A DNA stretch of 64,000 nucleotides, from assembly GCF_001905885.1 (NCBI RefSeq), contig NZ_LIYH01000009.1, positions 248,001 through 312,000 of the forward strand, in the 5' to 3' direction. The position numbers and the translations under genes were made by a program. Origin of the DNA: Streptomyces sp. CB03234 (GTDB lineage Bacteria; Actinomycetota; Actinomycetes; Streptomycetales; Streptomycetaceae). Numbering within the stretch: position 1 is the stretch's first letter; every line of letters starts with the position of its first letter. Positions 57,446-64,000 of this stretch are shown piece after piece. The notes beneath the pieces were generated by a model. It searched no databases, was not told where the DNA came from, and saw only the letters and a program-made list of their open reading frames with translations.

Positions 57446-57485
57446 AAGACTCGCCGTTGAAGGAGCCGGCCAGGGCTCCCGCTGC

Positions 57486-58280
57486 CTACAGCGGGAGCAG
57501 GTCCGGGCGCTTGGCCGAGACGTGGTCGCCGGAGGATTCGCCGCGCAGGCGGCGGCCGATCCACGGGACCAGGTACTCGCGCGCCCACTGGATGTCGTCG
57601 CGGCGGAGTTCGAGGGGGCCGCGCGGCGGAAGGGGCGGCCAGGGCTGGTCCGGGTCGGCGGGAACGTCGACGCCCAGGACCTGGCCGGCCCGCAGGGCGA
57701 CGCGGGTGTGGCCCTCGGGAGACAGGTGCAGCCGGTCGGCGTCCCAGGCGCGCCTGTCCTGGACGGTCTTGAGGGACCACAGGTCCAGGACGGGGCAGCC
57801 GTAGCGGTCCGCGACGGCACGGACGTGCCCGTTGTACGTGGCGATCTTGCCGCGCAGCCGGCGCAGCACCGGCACGCTGCGGGTGTCGAACCCGGTGGTC
57901 ACCAGGACCGTGCCGACCGCGGACGTCAGGTCGGCGACCGCTCGTTCGAAGCGCTCGGCGACGTCGTCCGGGTCGCTGCCCGGCCGGATGATGTCGTTGC
58001 CGCCCGCGCAGAAGGTCACCAGGTCGGGGGCGAGTTCCTTGGCCCGCGGCACCTGCTCCTCCACGATCTGGTCGAGGAGCCGCCCGCGTACGGCGAGGTT
58101 GGCGTACCGGAACTCCTCGGGCTCCGGAAGCCGGTCGGCGAGCAGCACCGCGAGGCGGTCCGCCCAGCCGGCGAACGTTCCGTCGGGCCCAGGGTCTCCG
58201 ACGCCCTCGGTGAAGCTGTCACCGATCGCCGCGTACGACCCGAATACGTCACTGTCTCTGAATCTCGAATCGTCTGCCAC
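57486..58280 (-). CDS. SGNH/GDSL-type hydrolase
   Basis: 264 residues. Block I AAIGDSFTEGVGD (Ser), block III GGNDIIRPG, block V DRLHLSPEGH (Asp/His). No signal peptide. Conserved Streptomyces intracellular esterase. First gene of the chromosome outside the cluster on this side, transcribed leftwards after the M23 peptidase gene and its terminator. Confidence 0.88.
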   Translation of the reverse strand: MADDSRFRDSDVFGSYAAIGDSFTEGVGDPGPDGTFAGWADRLAVLLADRLPEPEEFRYANLAVRGRLLDQIVEEQVPRAKELAPDLVTFCAGGNDIIRPGSDPDDVAERFERAVADLTSAVGTVLVTTGFDTRSVPVLRRLRGKIATYNGHVRAVADRYGCPVLDLWSLKTVQDRRAWDADRLHLSPEGHTRVALRAGQVLGVDVPADPDQPWPPLPPRGPLELRRDDIQWAREYLVPWIGRRLRGESSGDHVSAKRPDLLPL

Positions 58281-58385
58281 GGGAGCACATCATTCACCCG
58301 GTGATGTGACCTACGCGACCGTAAGGAGGGGTTGACGGGCAGTGATTTTTGCCACCGGTCAAGATTCGCCCAAGCCCGGAATACG

Positions 58386-58422
58386 ACTCCGCCCGGCACC
58401 GGGAGGCGGTGCCGGGCGGAGT
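58386..58422 (-). terminator. Terminator of the LysM/M23 peptidase gene
   Basis: 15-bp stem actccgcccggcacc / ggtgccgggcggagt, 7-nt loop, 20 bp past the stop. Confidence 0.85.
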
Positions 58423-58442
58423 GCTCCCGCTCGGAGCCGGCG

Positions 58443-59339
58443 TCAGATGGAGACGCCGTGCTGGCGGAGGTACGCCAGCGGGTCGATGTCCGAGCCGTAG
58501 CTGGGGCTGGTGCGGATCTCGAAGTGGAGATGCGGGCCACTGGAGTTGCCGGTGGAGCCGGACAGGCCGATCTCCTGGCCGCCGCTCACGGTCTGGCCGG
58601 AGGAGACGGTCAGCGAGGAGAGGTGGGCGTACTGCGAGTAGTTGCCGTCGGCGTGCTGGATGACGACCTCGTTGCCGTACGCGCCGCTCCAGCCGGCGGA
58701 CACGACGGTGCCCTGGCCGACGGCCTTGACGCTGGTGCCGGAGGAGGCGGCGAAGTCGACACCGGTGTGGTAACCGGAGGACCACATGGAGCCGGAGGCA
58801 CGGTAGGGGGTGGTGACACCGGCGGAGACCGGGGCGGTGAAGCCCGAGGCCGCCGGGGCCTCGGCCTTGGCGGCGGAGCGCGAGGCGCGGCTCTCGGTAC
58901 GGGTCTCGTCGGCCTTCGGCTTGGCCGGGGCGGCCTTCGCCGGAGCCGCCGTGGACTTGGCGCCGAGCGTGAGCTTCATGCCCGGGAGGATCAGCGACGG
59001 GTCCTCGCCGATGACCTGGCGGTTGTCCTGGTACAGCTTCTGCCAGCCGCCCTTGACGTTCTTGTTGCGGGCGATCTTGGAGAGGTGGTCGCCGGCGACC
59101 ACGGTGTACGTGCGCGGCGCGGCCTTCTTCGCCGGGGCGGCGGGGGCGGCCTTGGCGGCGGTGGCCGCGGCGGTGACGGCCTGCTGCGGAGCGGCGGCCG
59201 GGGCGGCCTTCTCCGCGGCGTGCGCGCCGGTGGCGCCGAGCAGCGGGAGGGCGATGGCCGCGCCACCGGTACCGGCGGCGACGAAACCACGCGTAATGGA
59301 GCTGGACTTGGGACGGCGGTGCTTACCCTTCGCGGGCAT
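58443..59339 (-). CDS. Secreted LysM-M23 cell-wall peptidase
   Basis: 298 residues. N-terminal signal with basic MPAKGKHRRPK and a hydrophobic stretch ending ATGAHA. LysM domain about 85-140 (TYTVVAGDHLSKIARNKNVKG...LILPGMKLTLG). Ala-rich linker. C-terminal M23 domain: GYHTGVDFAASSGTSV and HADGNYSQYAHLSSL, with HLHFEIR Zn ligands. Cleaves peptidoglycan cross-bridges. The leader contains a ydaO-type c-di-AMP riboswitch. Confidence 0.95.
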   Translation of the reverse strand: MPAKGKHRRPKSSSITRGFVAAGTGGAAIALPLLGATGAHAAEKAAPAAAPQQAVTAAATAAKAAPAAPAKKAAPRTYTVVAGDHLSKIARNKNVKGGWQKLYQDNRQVIGEDPSLILPGMKLTLGAKSTAAPAKAAPAKPKADETRTESRASRSAAKAEAPAASGFTAPVSAGVTTPYRASGSMWSSGYHTGVDFAASSGTSVKAVGQGTVVSAGWSGAYGNEVVIQHADGNYSQYAHLSSLTVSSGQTVSGGQEIGLSGSTGNSSGPHLHFEIRTSPSYGSDIDPLAYLRQHGVSI

Positions 59340-59356
59340 GGCGAATTCCTCTCCGG

Positions 59357-59530
59357 CGCCTGCGAGGTGAGCTGTCGGGTTCGGACTGGAGTTGTCCGGC
59401 CGCGCCGTGGACGCGACTTCACCCCGAGCCGGTCCCGGAATTCCGGGGTCGGCGTACTACCTGGGTCCCCCGCTCCTGCCACGCGTGGGTGGGTGCGAAT
59501 TCCGACCGGCGGCAGGATTCGGCGGTCCGG
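59357..59530 (-). ncRNA. ydaO-yuaA (cyclic di-AMP) riboswitch
   Basis: Minus-strand leader of the M23 gene. Conserved pieces occur in order: AATCCTGCCGCC, GCAGGAGCGGGGGACCCA, CGGGGTGAAGTCGC, then CCGAACCCGACAGCTCACCT and CGCAGGC just before the gene. This matches the actinobacterial ydaO class, which usually shuts down cell-wall hydrolase expression on c-di-AMP binding. Borders are approximate. Confidence 0.82.
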
Positions 59531-59874
59531 CCGGATTGCCGTGACCGTAAGCGAGGCGGCTCGACGTGAACAAGCCGCTGCTTTCTCTCCGGCATTCCGA
59601 GCGACGCGGCAGCGACGGAATTCCGGTCACCCTCCGTGGATTACGGATCATGCATTCCCTTTGTGTGCACGGAATTCATGAAGGGCGCCCCGCCACGGAC
59701 GGTCACGGCTATGACGCTGCTCACGTGGCCCCACCCATCTCCCTTGCGACCAGGGCACGTTATATCTAATCCCTCAATACGGACAGAAGCATCATTACTT
59801 GACGACCCCCCTCAATCCCGCCGCCCGCGCAGCTGGATACTGAAACCATGGTGAAATAGGACAGAAAGTGGGAT

Positions 59875-59912
59875 ACGGGGCCGGCTCGCCCGGCGTGAGC
59901 AGCCGGCCCCGT
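59875..59912. terminator. Hairpin upstream of the phosphatase gene
   Basis: 12-bp stem acggggccggct / agccggccccgt with 14-nt loop, about 100 bp before the phosphatase start. No gene ends just before it. Confidence 0.5.
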
Positions 59913-60010
59913 CGTCCACAGAGACTGATTGCCCGACGCACCCATGTCGTATCGTCGGAACGCGACATCGTCGGCGGCCGGCGCCGACCACACACACGTC
60001 AGGAGCCCCC

Positions 60011-60823
60011 GTGACGCAGCAGCTGCCGCAGGTCCCGTCGATCGAGCCCGAGCTGACCGGAGTGCGCAACTTCCGTGACGTCGGCGGGCTTCCGACCGTG
60101 GACGGCCGGCGCGTGCGCCAGGGCAAGCTGTACCGCAGCGGCCACCTCGCGCACGCCACCGGCGAGGACGCGGCCTTCCTCGCGGGCCTCGGGCTGCACA
60201 CGATCTTCGACTTCCGCAACGCCGCCGACCAGAAGCTCGAAGGCCCGGACGTCGAGCTGCCCGGCGTACGGAACGTGAACATCCCGCTCTCCGACCCGGC
60301 CGACGGCGCCGAGTTCTGGACCATGGTCCGCGACGGCGACATCGACCAGCTGCGCTCGATCCTGGCCGACGGGCAGGCGGCGGCCCGGATGACGGCCTCG
60401 TACCGCATGATCATCAAGGAGCGCACCGCCGAGCACAGCCGGGTCCTCCACGCGCTCGCCGAGGACAGCGTCCCGGCCCTGATGCACTGCGCCGCCGGCA
60501 AGGACCGGGCCGGGCTGTCCATAGCGGTGTCCCTGCTGGCCGTCGGCGTCGAGCGCGAGGCGATCGAGGAGGACTACCTCAAGTCCAACGACCCGCGCCG
60601 CCGCTACAAGGTGCGCCGCAGCGACAGCTCCCCGGCCGGGATGTCGCCGGAGGTCATGGAGCTGCTCAGCCCGCTGTTCGAGGCCCGCATGGAGTACCTG
60701 GCGGCGGCGTTCTCGACCATCGAGGAGACCTGGGGGTCGACCGACCGCTACCTGGCCGAGGGGCTGAAGCTCAGCCCCGAGACCCGCGAGCGGCTGCGCG
60801 AGCGCCTCCTCGACGAGAGCTGA
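60011..60823 (+). CDS. Protein-tyrosine phosphatase (PTP/DSP family)
   Basis: 270 residues. Catalytic P-loop HCAAGKDRAG (CX5R), upstream GVRNFRDVGGLPT and FDFRNAADQ (general acid region), GKLYRSGHLA. Cytosolic. A conserved Streptomyces neighbour of the hopanoid locus. GTG at 60011 after AGGAG. Confidence 0.93.
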   Translation: MTQQLPQVPSIEPELTGVRNFRDVGGLPTVDGRRVRQGKLYRSGHLAHATGEDAAFLAGLGLHTIFDFRNAADQKLEGPDVELPGVRNVNIPLSDPADGAEFWTMVRDGDIDQLRSILADGQAAARMTASYRMIIKERTAEHSRVLHALAEDSVPALMHCAAGKDRAGLSIAVSLLAVGVEREAIEEDYLKSNDPRRRYKVRRSDSSPAGMSPEVMELLSPLFEARMEYLAAAFSTIEETWGSTDRYLAEGLKLSPETRERLRERLLDES

Positions 60824-60831
60824 GCCGCGCC

Positions 60832-60948
60832 TCAGCCGGCCCCGAGCTCGAAGAGCAGGTAGAGGAAGGCCGCGAAGAGGTGGCCCGCCACCAGGTAGGC
60901 GAAGAGCCGGACGGCGAGCCCTCGGGGGAACGTCCGTTCCTGGGACAT
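60832..60948 (-). CDS. 38-residue single-pass membrane peptide
   Basis: MSQERTFPRGLAVRLFAYLV followed by AGHLFAAFLYLLFELGAG: a basic N-terminus then one membrane helix. GGAG precedes the ATG at 60948. Its start is 19 bp after the XRE regulator stop, the arrangement of the DUF6126-type small proteins that accompany XRE-cupin regulators in Streptomyces. Function unknown. Confidence 0.85.
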   Translation of the reverse strand: MSQERTFPRGLAVRLFAYLVAGHLFAAFLYLLFELGAG

Positions 60949-60967
60949 GGCGGATCTCCGATCGAGG

Positions 60968-61666
60968 TCAGCGGCGGTGGGCGCCCGCGCCGAGGCACAG
61001 GTCGGCCGCGGCGCTCTGGATGAGGGTGTGCACGAACAGCAGCTCGGCCCCGGCGCGCGTGGCCGCGGCGATACGGTGCGGGGTCAGCGAGTCGAACTGC
61101 GCGCTGTCCCCGGGGTCGAGGACGTGCACGGCCTCCCCCAGGGCGAGGCGCACCCGGCCGTCGAGGACGTACAGCCACTCCTCCCCCGGGTGTACGCGCA
61201 CGAGATCACCCGGGGTCGCGTACGGGACCTGGACGCGCAGCGCCTGCATCGCCCGTCCGGGGCCGCCGGCCTGGTGGTAGACCCACCCGTCGGCCTCCAC
61301 CGGTTCGGCGCGCCCGGCCCGGACGATCGGGTCGCGCTCCGGCGGGATCTCGCCCAGCAGCTCGGAGACCGTCGTACCGTAGACGCGGGCGAGCCCGAGC
61401 AGCATCGGCAGCGACGGCTGCCGGCGGCCGGTCTCCAGCCTCGACAGGTGCGCTGGGGACAGCCCGGCGCGCTGCGCGGCGGCCTCCAGGGTGAGGCCGC
61501 GTCGCCGCCGCAGCGCCCGCAGCTGGGGCGCGACGTCCGGCAGCGCGCCCTGCGCCGCCCCGTCGGACGGCTCCCGGCCGGACAGTGCCCTGCCGGACGG
61601 CTCCCTGCCGGAGTGTGCCCTGCCGGACGGCTCCCGGCCGGAGTCTGCCTCTGCGGAAGTGCTCAT
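60968..61666 (-). CDS. XRE-family regulator with cupin domain
   Basis: 232 residues. The N-terminal 40 residues are a repeat of SGREPSGRA-like units, seemingly disordered. HTH: LRALRRRRGLTLEAAAQRAGLSPAHLSRLETGRRQPS. C-terminal cupin: GDLVRVHPGEEWLYVLDGRVRLALGEAVHVLDPGDSAQFDS. Lies beside the hopanoid aminotransferase. TTGCC half-sites between the two genes are likely its own operator. Confidence 0.93.
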   Translation of the reverse strand: MSTSAEADSGREPSGRAHSGREPSGRALSGREPSDGAAQGALPDVAPQLRALRRRRGLTLEAAAQRAGLSPAHLSRLETGRRQPSLPMLLGLARVYGTTVSELLGEIPPERDPIVRAGRAEPVEADGWVYHQAGGPGRAMQALRVQVPYATPGDLVRVHPGEEWLYVLDGRVRLALGEAVHVLDPGDSAQFDSLTPHRIAAATRAGAELLFVHTLIQSAAADLCLGAGAHRR

Positions 61667-61696
61667 GCGCTCATTGCGCCACCGCCTTCCCTCCCA

Positions 61697-61717
61697 GGCA
61701 AATTTCTTGCCCCAGAG
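61697..61717. promoter_or_regulatory. Alternating TTGCC half-sites upstream of the XRE gene
   Basis: Read on the minus strand the half-sites run TTGCC, 5 nt, GGCAA, 5 nt, TTGCC, each interval forming a 15-bp inverted repeat. 31-51 bp upstream of the XRE start; candidate autoregulatory operator. Confidence 0.55.
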
Positions 61718-61727
61718 GCAAAGCCAC

Positions 61728-63113
61728 TCACCGGTTGGCGATCGCCTGCTTCACCAGCGTCCTGCCGAAGTCCCAGATCAGGCCTCCACCGCTGTGCGCC
61801 TCGTCCATGACGGTGGTGAACGCCTCGACGAACCGGTCGACCTCCCGCTCGCCGATGATCAGCGGCGGGATCAGCTTGATCACCTCGAGCCGGTCGCCGG
61901 AGACCTGTGTGAGGATGCGGTGCCGCTGCAGCAGCGGGACCACGACCATCTGGGCGAACAGACCCTTGCGGGCCGCCTGGAGCATCGTCCAGCGGCTGCG
62001 CAGCCCGAGCGAGGACGGGCGGCCGAACTCGATCCCGATCATCAGACCGCGGCCGCGCACCTCGTACAGCATCTCGTAGCGGTCGACGAGCGCCGCGAGC
62101 CGTGACCTCAGCAGCTCGCCGGTCCGCCGGGCGTTCGCCACGATCTCCTCGTCCTCGAGGACGGACAGCACCGCCAGCCCCGCCGCCATGGCCTGGGCGT
62201 TCGCCCCGAAGCTGGCCGAGTGGACGAGCACCCGGTCCATCGACGAGTACACCTTCTTGAAGATCTCGTCCGTGCCGAGGGTGGCGCCGACCGGCACATA
62301 GCCCCCGGACAGCGCCTTGGCGACGCACACCAGGTCCGGCTCGACGCCGTCCTCGTGCTGGTAGCCGTAGAAGGTGCCGGTCCGGCCGAGGCCGGTCTGC
62401 ACCTCGTCGGCGATGAGGAGCGCCTTGTGCTTGCGGAGCAGGTCCTGGGCGGCGCGCAGGAACCCGGGCGGGGTCTCGTGCACACCCTTGCCCTGGATGG
62501 GCTCCACGATCAGGGCGGCCACGTCGCCCCGCTTCAGCTCCCGCTCCAGCGCCGACAGGTCGCCCAGCTCGATGGCGGTGTCCGGCAGCAGCGGGTCGAA
62601 GCCGTCGCGGAAGCAGCTCTCCCCGTTGACCGACAGCGAGCCGGTGGTCAGCCCGTGGAAGGCGTGCGCGCAGTACAGGACGCGCGGCCGGCCGGTCACG
62701 TACCGGGCGAACTTCAGCGCGGTCTCCACCGCCTCCGTGCCGCTGTTGGAGAAGAACACCCGCTCCAGGTGCGGCGAGTACGTCAGCAGCTTCTCGGCGA
62801 GCAGGCCCGGCAGGGGCGGGCAGTCGAAGCGGGTGAGGTCGGGCAGCTCCGCGTCGAGGACGTCGTGCAGGGCCTTGCGGACGACGGGATGGTGCCGGCC
62901 CAGCCCCATGACGCCGAAGCCGGCGAGCATGTCGAGGTAGTCGTTGCCGTCGGCGTCCCAGAAGTAGGCGCCCTCGGCGCGCTCGTAGACCTTGTCGAAG
63001 CCGATCGTATGGAGCATGCGCGACATCTGCGGGTTGAGGTGGCGGGCGTGCAGGTCGTAGCCCTCGGCACCCCGGTCGGCGAGCAGCGCCGCCAGATCGA
63101 ACTTCTTGCTCAT
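61728..63113 (-). CDS. Class III aminotransferase of the hopanoid cluster
   Basis: 461 residues. PLP motifs FFSNSGTEAVETALKFARY, ALLIADEVQTGLGRTGTFYG and the Lys in CVAKALSGGYVPVGATLG. Located directly after dxs, as in Streptomyces hopanoid clusters, where it is thought to make aminobacteriohopanetriol. Start overlaps the dxs stop (ATGA). Confidence 0.9.
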   Translation of the reverse strand: MSKKFDLAALLADRGAEGYDLHARHLNPQMSRMLHTIGFDKVYERAEGAYFWDADGNDYLDMLAGFGVMGLGRHHPVVRKALHDVLDAELPDLTRFDCPPLPGLLAEKLLTYSPHLERVFFSNSGTEAVETALKFARYVTGRPRVLYCAHAFHGLTTGSLSVNGESCFRDGFDPLLPDTAIELGDLSALERELKRGDVAALIVEPIQGKGVHETPPGFLRAAQDLLRKHKALLIADEVQTGLGRTGTFYGYQHEDGVEPDLVCVAKALSGGYVPVGATLGTDEIFKKVYSSMDRVLVHSASFGANAQAMAAGLAVLSVLEDEEIVANARRTGELLRSRLAALVDRYEMLYEVRGRGLMIGIEFGRPSSLGLRSRWTMLQAARKGLFAQMVVVPLLQRHRILTQVSGDRLEVIKLIPPLIIGEREVDRFVEAFTTVMDEAHSGGGLIWDFGRTLVKQAIANR

Positions 63114-64000
63114 GCTTCGCTCTCCTTGCGTGCCGGCGTGCGTGCCAGCGCTCCGCTGATCCGTCCCGCGATCTCCACCGGGGTGAGCCCGATGTCGGCC
63201 AGCACCTCGCCGCGCTTGGCGTGTGCCAGGAACTGCTCCGGGATGCCGAAGGTCCGCAGCGGTACGTCGACCCCGGCGTCGCGCAGCGCCTGCCCGACCG
63301 CCCAGCCCACTCCCCCGCTGCGGCTGTTGTCCTCGACGACGGCGACCAGCCGGTGCTCCGCGGCCAGCGGGGCGAGCTGCTCGTCGACGGGCTTGACCCA
63401 GCGCGGGTCGACGACGGTGCAGCGGATGCCGCGCCCCGCCAGCAGCTCGGCCGCCCCGAGGCACACGGGCGCCATGACGCCGACGGCCACCAGCAGCACG
63501 TCCGGGTCGTCCGCCCGGTGCAGGACGTCCATGCCGCCGATCCGCCCGGTGGCGGGCACGGCCGGCCCCACCGGCTCCTTGGGGAAGCGCAGCACGGTGG
63601 GCGCGTCGGCCACGTCCACCGCCTCGCGCAGTTGCGCGCGCAGTTGCCCGGCGTCCCGCGGGGCGGCGATCCGCAGCCCGGGGACGACCTGGAGCACGGA
63701 CAGGTCCCACATGCCGTTGTGCGAGGGGCCGTCCACGCCGGTCACACCCGCCCGGTCCAGGACGAAGGTGACACCGCACCTGTGCAGGGCCACGTCCATC
63801 AGGAGCTGGTCGAAGGCGCGGTTGAGGAAGGTGGCGTAGACGGCGACGACCGGGTGCAGGCCGCCGGTCGCGAGTCCGGCCGCGCAGACGGCGGCGTGCT
63901 GCTCGGCGATGCCGACGTCCCACACCCGGTCGGGGAACCGTTCGGCGAACTTCGTCAGCCCCACCGGGTGCAGCATCGCGGCGGTGAGGGCGACGACGTC
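63110..64000 (-). CDS. dxs: 1-Deoxy-D-xylulose-5-phosphate synthase, C-terminal part
   Basis: 297 codons; the 5' end is off the window. VWDVGIAEQHAAVCAAGLATGG (catalytic Glu), FLNRAFDQLLMDVALH, LDRAGVTGVDGPSHNGMWDLS and VDPRWVKPVDEQL are DXS transketolase motifs. Supplies isoprenoid precursor in the hopanoid locus. Confidence 0.95.
   Translation of the reverse strand, partial: DVVALTAAMLHPVGLTKFAERFPDRVWDVGIAEQHAAVCAAGLATGGLHPVVAVYATFLNRAFDQLLMDVALHRCGVTFVLDRAGVTGVDGPSHNGMWDLSVLQVVPGLRIAAPRDAGQLRAQLREAVDVADAPTVLRFPKEPVGPAVPATGRIGGMDVLHRADDPDVLLVAVGVMAPVCLGAAELLAGRGIRCTVVDPRWVKPVDEQLAPLAAEHRLVAVVEDNSRSGGVGWAVGQALRDAGVDVPLRTFGIPEQFLAHAKRGEVLADIGLTPVEIAGRISGALARTPARKESEA

Larger units (their letters stand above)
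59340..60010. other. 671-bp intergenic region
   Basis: Contains the riboswitch (59357-59530) and a hairpin at 59875-59912. The rest shows no supported gene. Confidence 0.6.

Noticed and set aside
59566..59854. Small open frames in the gap before the phosphatase
   Set aside because: No ribosome-binding site, no conserved look, and partly inside the riboswitch leader region.
1..64000. tRNA, rRNA, insertion sequences, attachment sites
   Set aside because: No cloverleaf, transposase or integrase motif or paired terminal repeats were found.

Overview
This window is high-GC actinobacterial chromosome, almost certainly Streptomyces. The signs are codon use, GTG starts, an AfsR/DnrI-type (SARP) regulator, and a right edge whose gene order (SGNH hydrolase, LysM/M23 peptidase under a ydaO-type riboswitch, tyrosine phosphatase, a 38-residue membrane peptide, XRE-cupin regulator, class III aminotransferase, dxs) is recalled as the flank of the Streptomyces hopanoid locus. 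About 57 kb on the left (1 to 57307) is one biosynthetic gene cluster. It continues off the left edge, because the chain-length-factor gene is cut after 43 codons. About 6.5 kb on the right (57486 to 64000) is conserved chromosome.

Layout. 1-4202: minimal type II PKS (KS-beta partial, KS-alpha), acyl-CoA carboxylase beta subunit, SARP. 4447-9058: a RiPP (TOMM/azoline-type) precursor-like gene with a tandem internal repeat, a fused E1-like/YcaO cyclodehydratase, and a NarL-type two-component system. 8894-14937: Sfp-type PPTase, ACP-AT didomain protein, acyl-CoA dehydrogenase and fatty-acyl-AMP ligase (a starter or side-chain priming operon), then the carboxylase epsilon subunit. 15040-17478: tandem ABM-domain oxygenase, didomain aromatase/cyclase, NADH:quinone reductase. 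17747-25803: deoxysugar genes, one glycosyltransferase, an AlkZ-like DNA glycosylase, a lipocalin-like protein and a beta-propeller protein. 26037-41962: two P450s, two ferredoxins and a ferredoxin reductase, an MFS pump, a UvrA paralogue, an AMACR-like protein, a DpsC/CerJ-like KSIII, an alpha/beta hydrolase lacking its serine, a flavin monooxygenase, an MDR reductase and an NTF2-like protein. 42021-50772: a complete-looking route chorismate -> 4-hydroxybenzoate -> protocatechuate -> extradiol ring cleavage -> decarboxylation -> oxidation -> tautomerisation -> decarboxylation. 50796-53272: sugar 2,3-dehydratase and 3-ketoreductase. 53583-57307: ActIII-like ketoreductase, flavin reductase, MBL-fold protein, TetR.

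How the genes work together (inference). A glycosylated aromatic polyketide carries a 2,3,6-trideoxyhexose and is heavily oxidised. Two DNA-repair-type self-resistance genes (AlkZ-like with the QxQ motif, UvrA-like) point to a product that damages or binds DNA. The shikimate branch, DAHP synthase to ring-cleavage enzymes, would supply an unusual small unsaturated acid rather than serve catabolism. The FAAL/ACP/acyl-CoA dehydrogenase set or the AMACR/KSIII pair could carry an acyl unit into the product.

The strongest direct sequence signal outside the genes is a repeated promoter design. At least fourteen promoters from 1.6 to 54.2 kb share 2-4 heptamers like TCGAGNN at 11-bp pitch, then exactly 8 bp, then a -10-like hexamer. 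This is the established SARP operator geometry. Two of these promoters place the -10 six bases before the ATG, predicting leaderless mRNAs for both carboxylase subunits. No tRNA, rRNA, CRISPR array or intact mobile element was seen.
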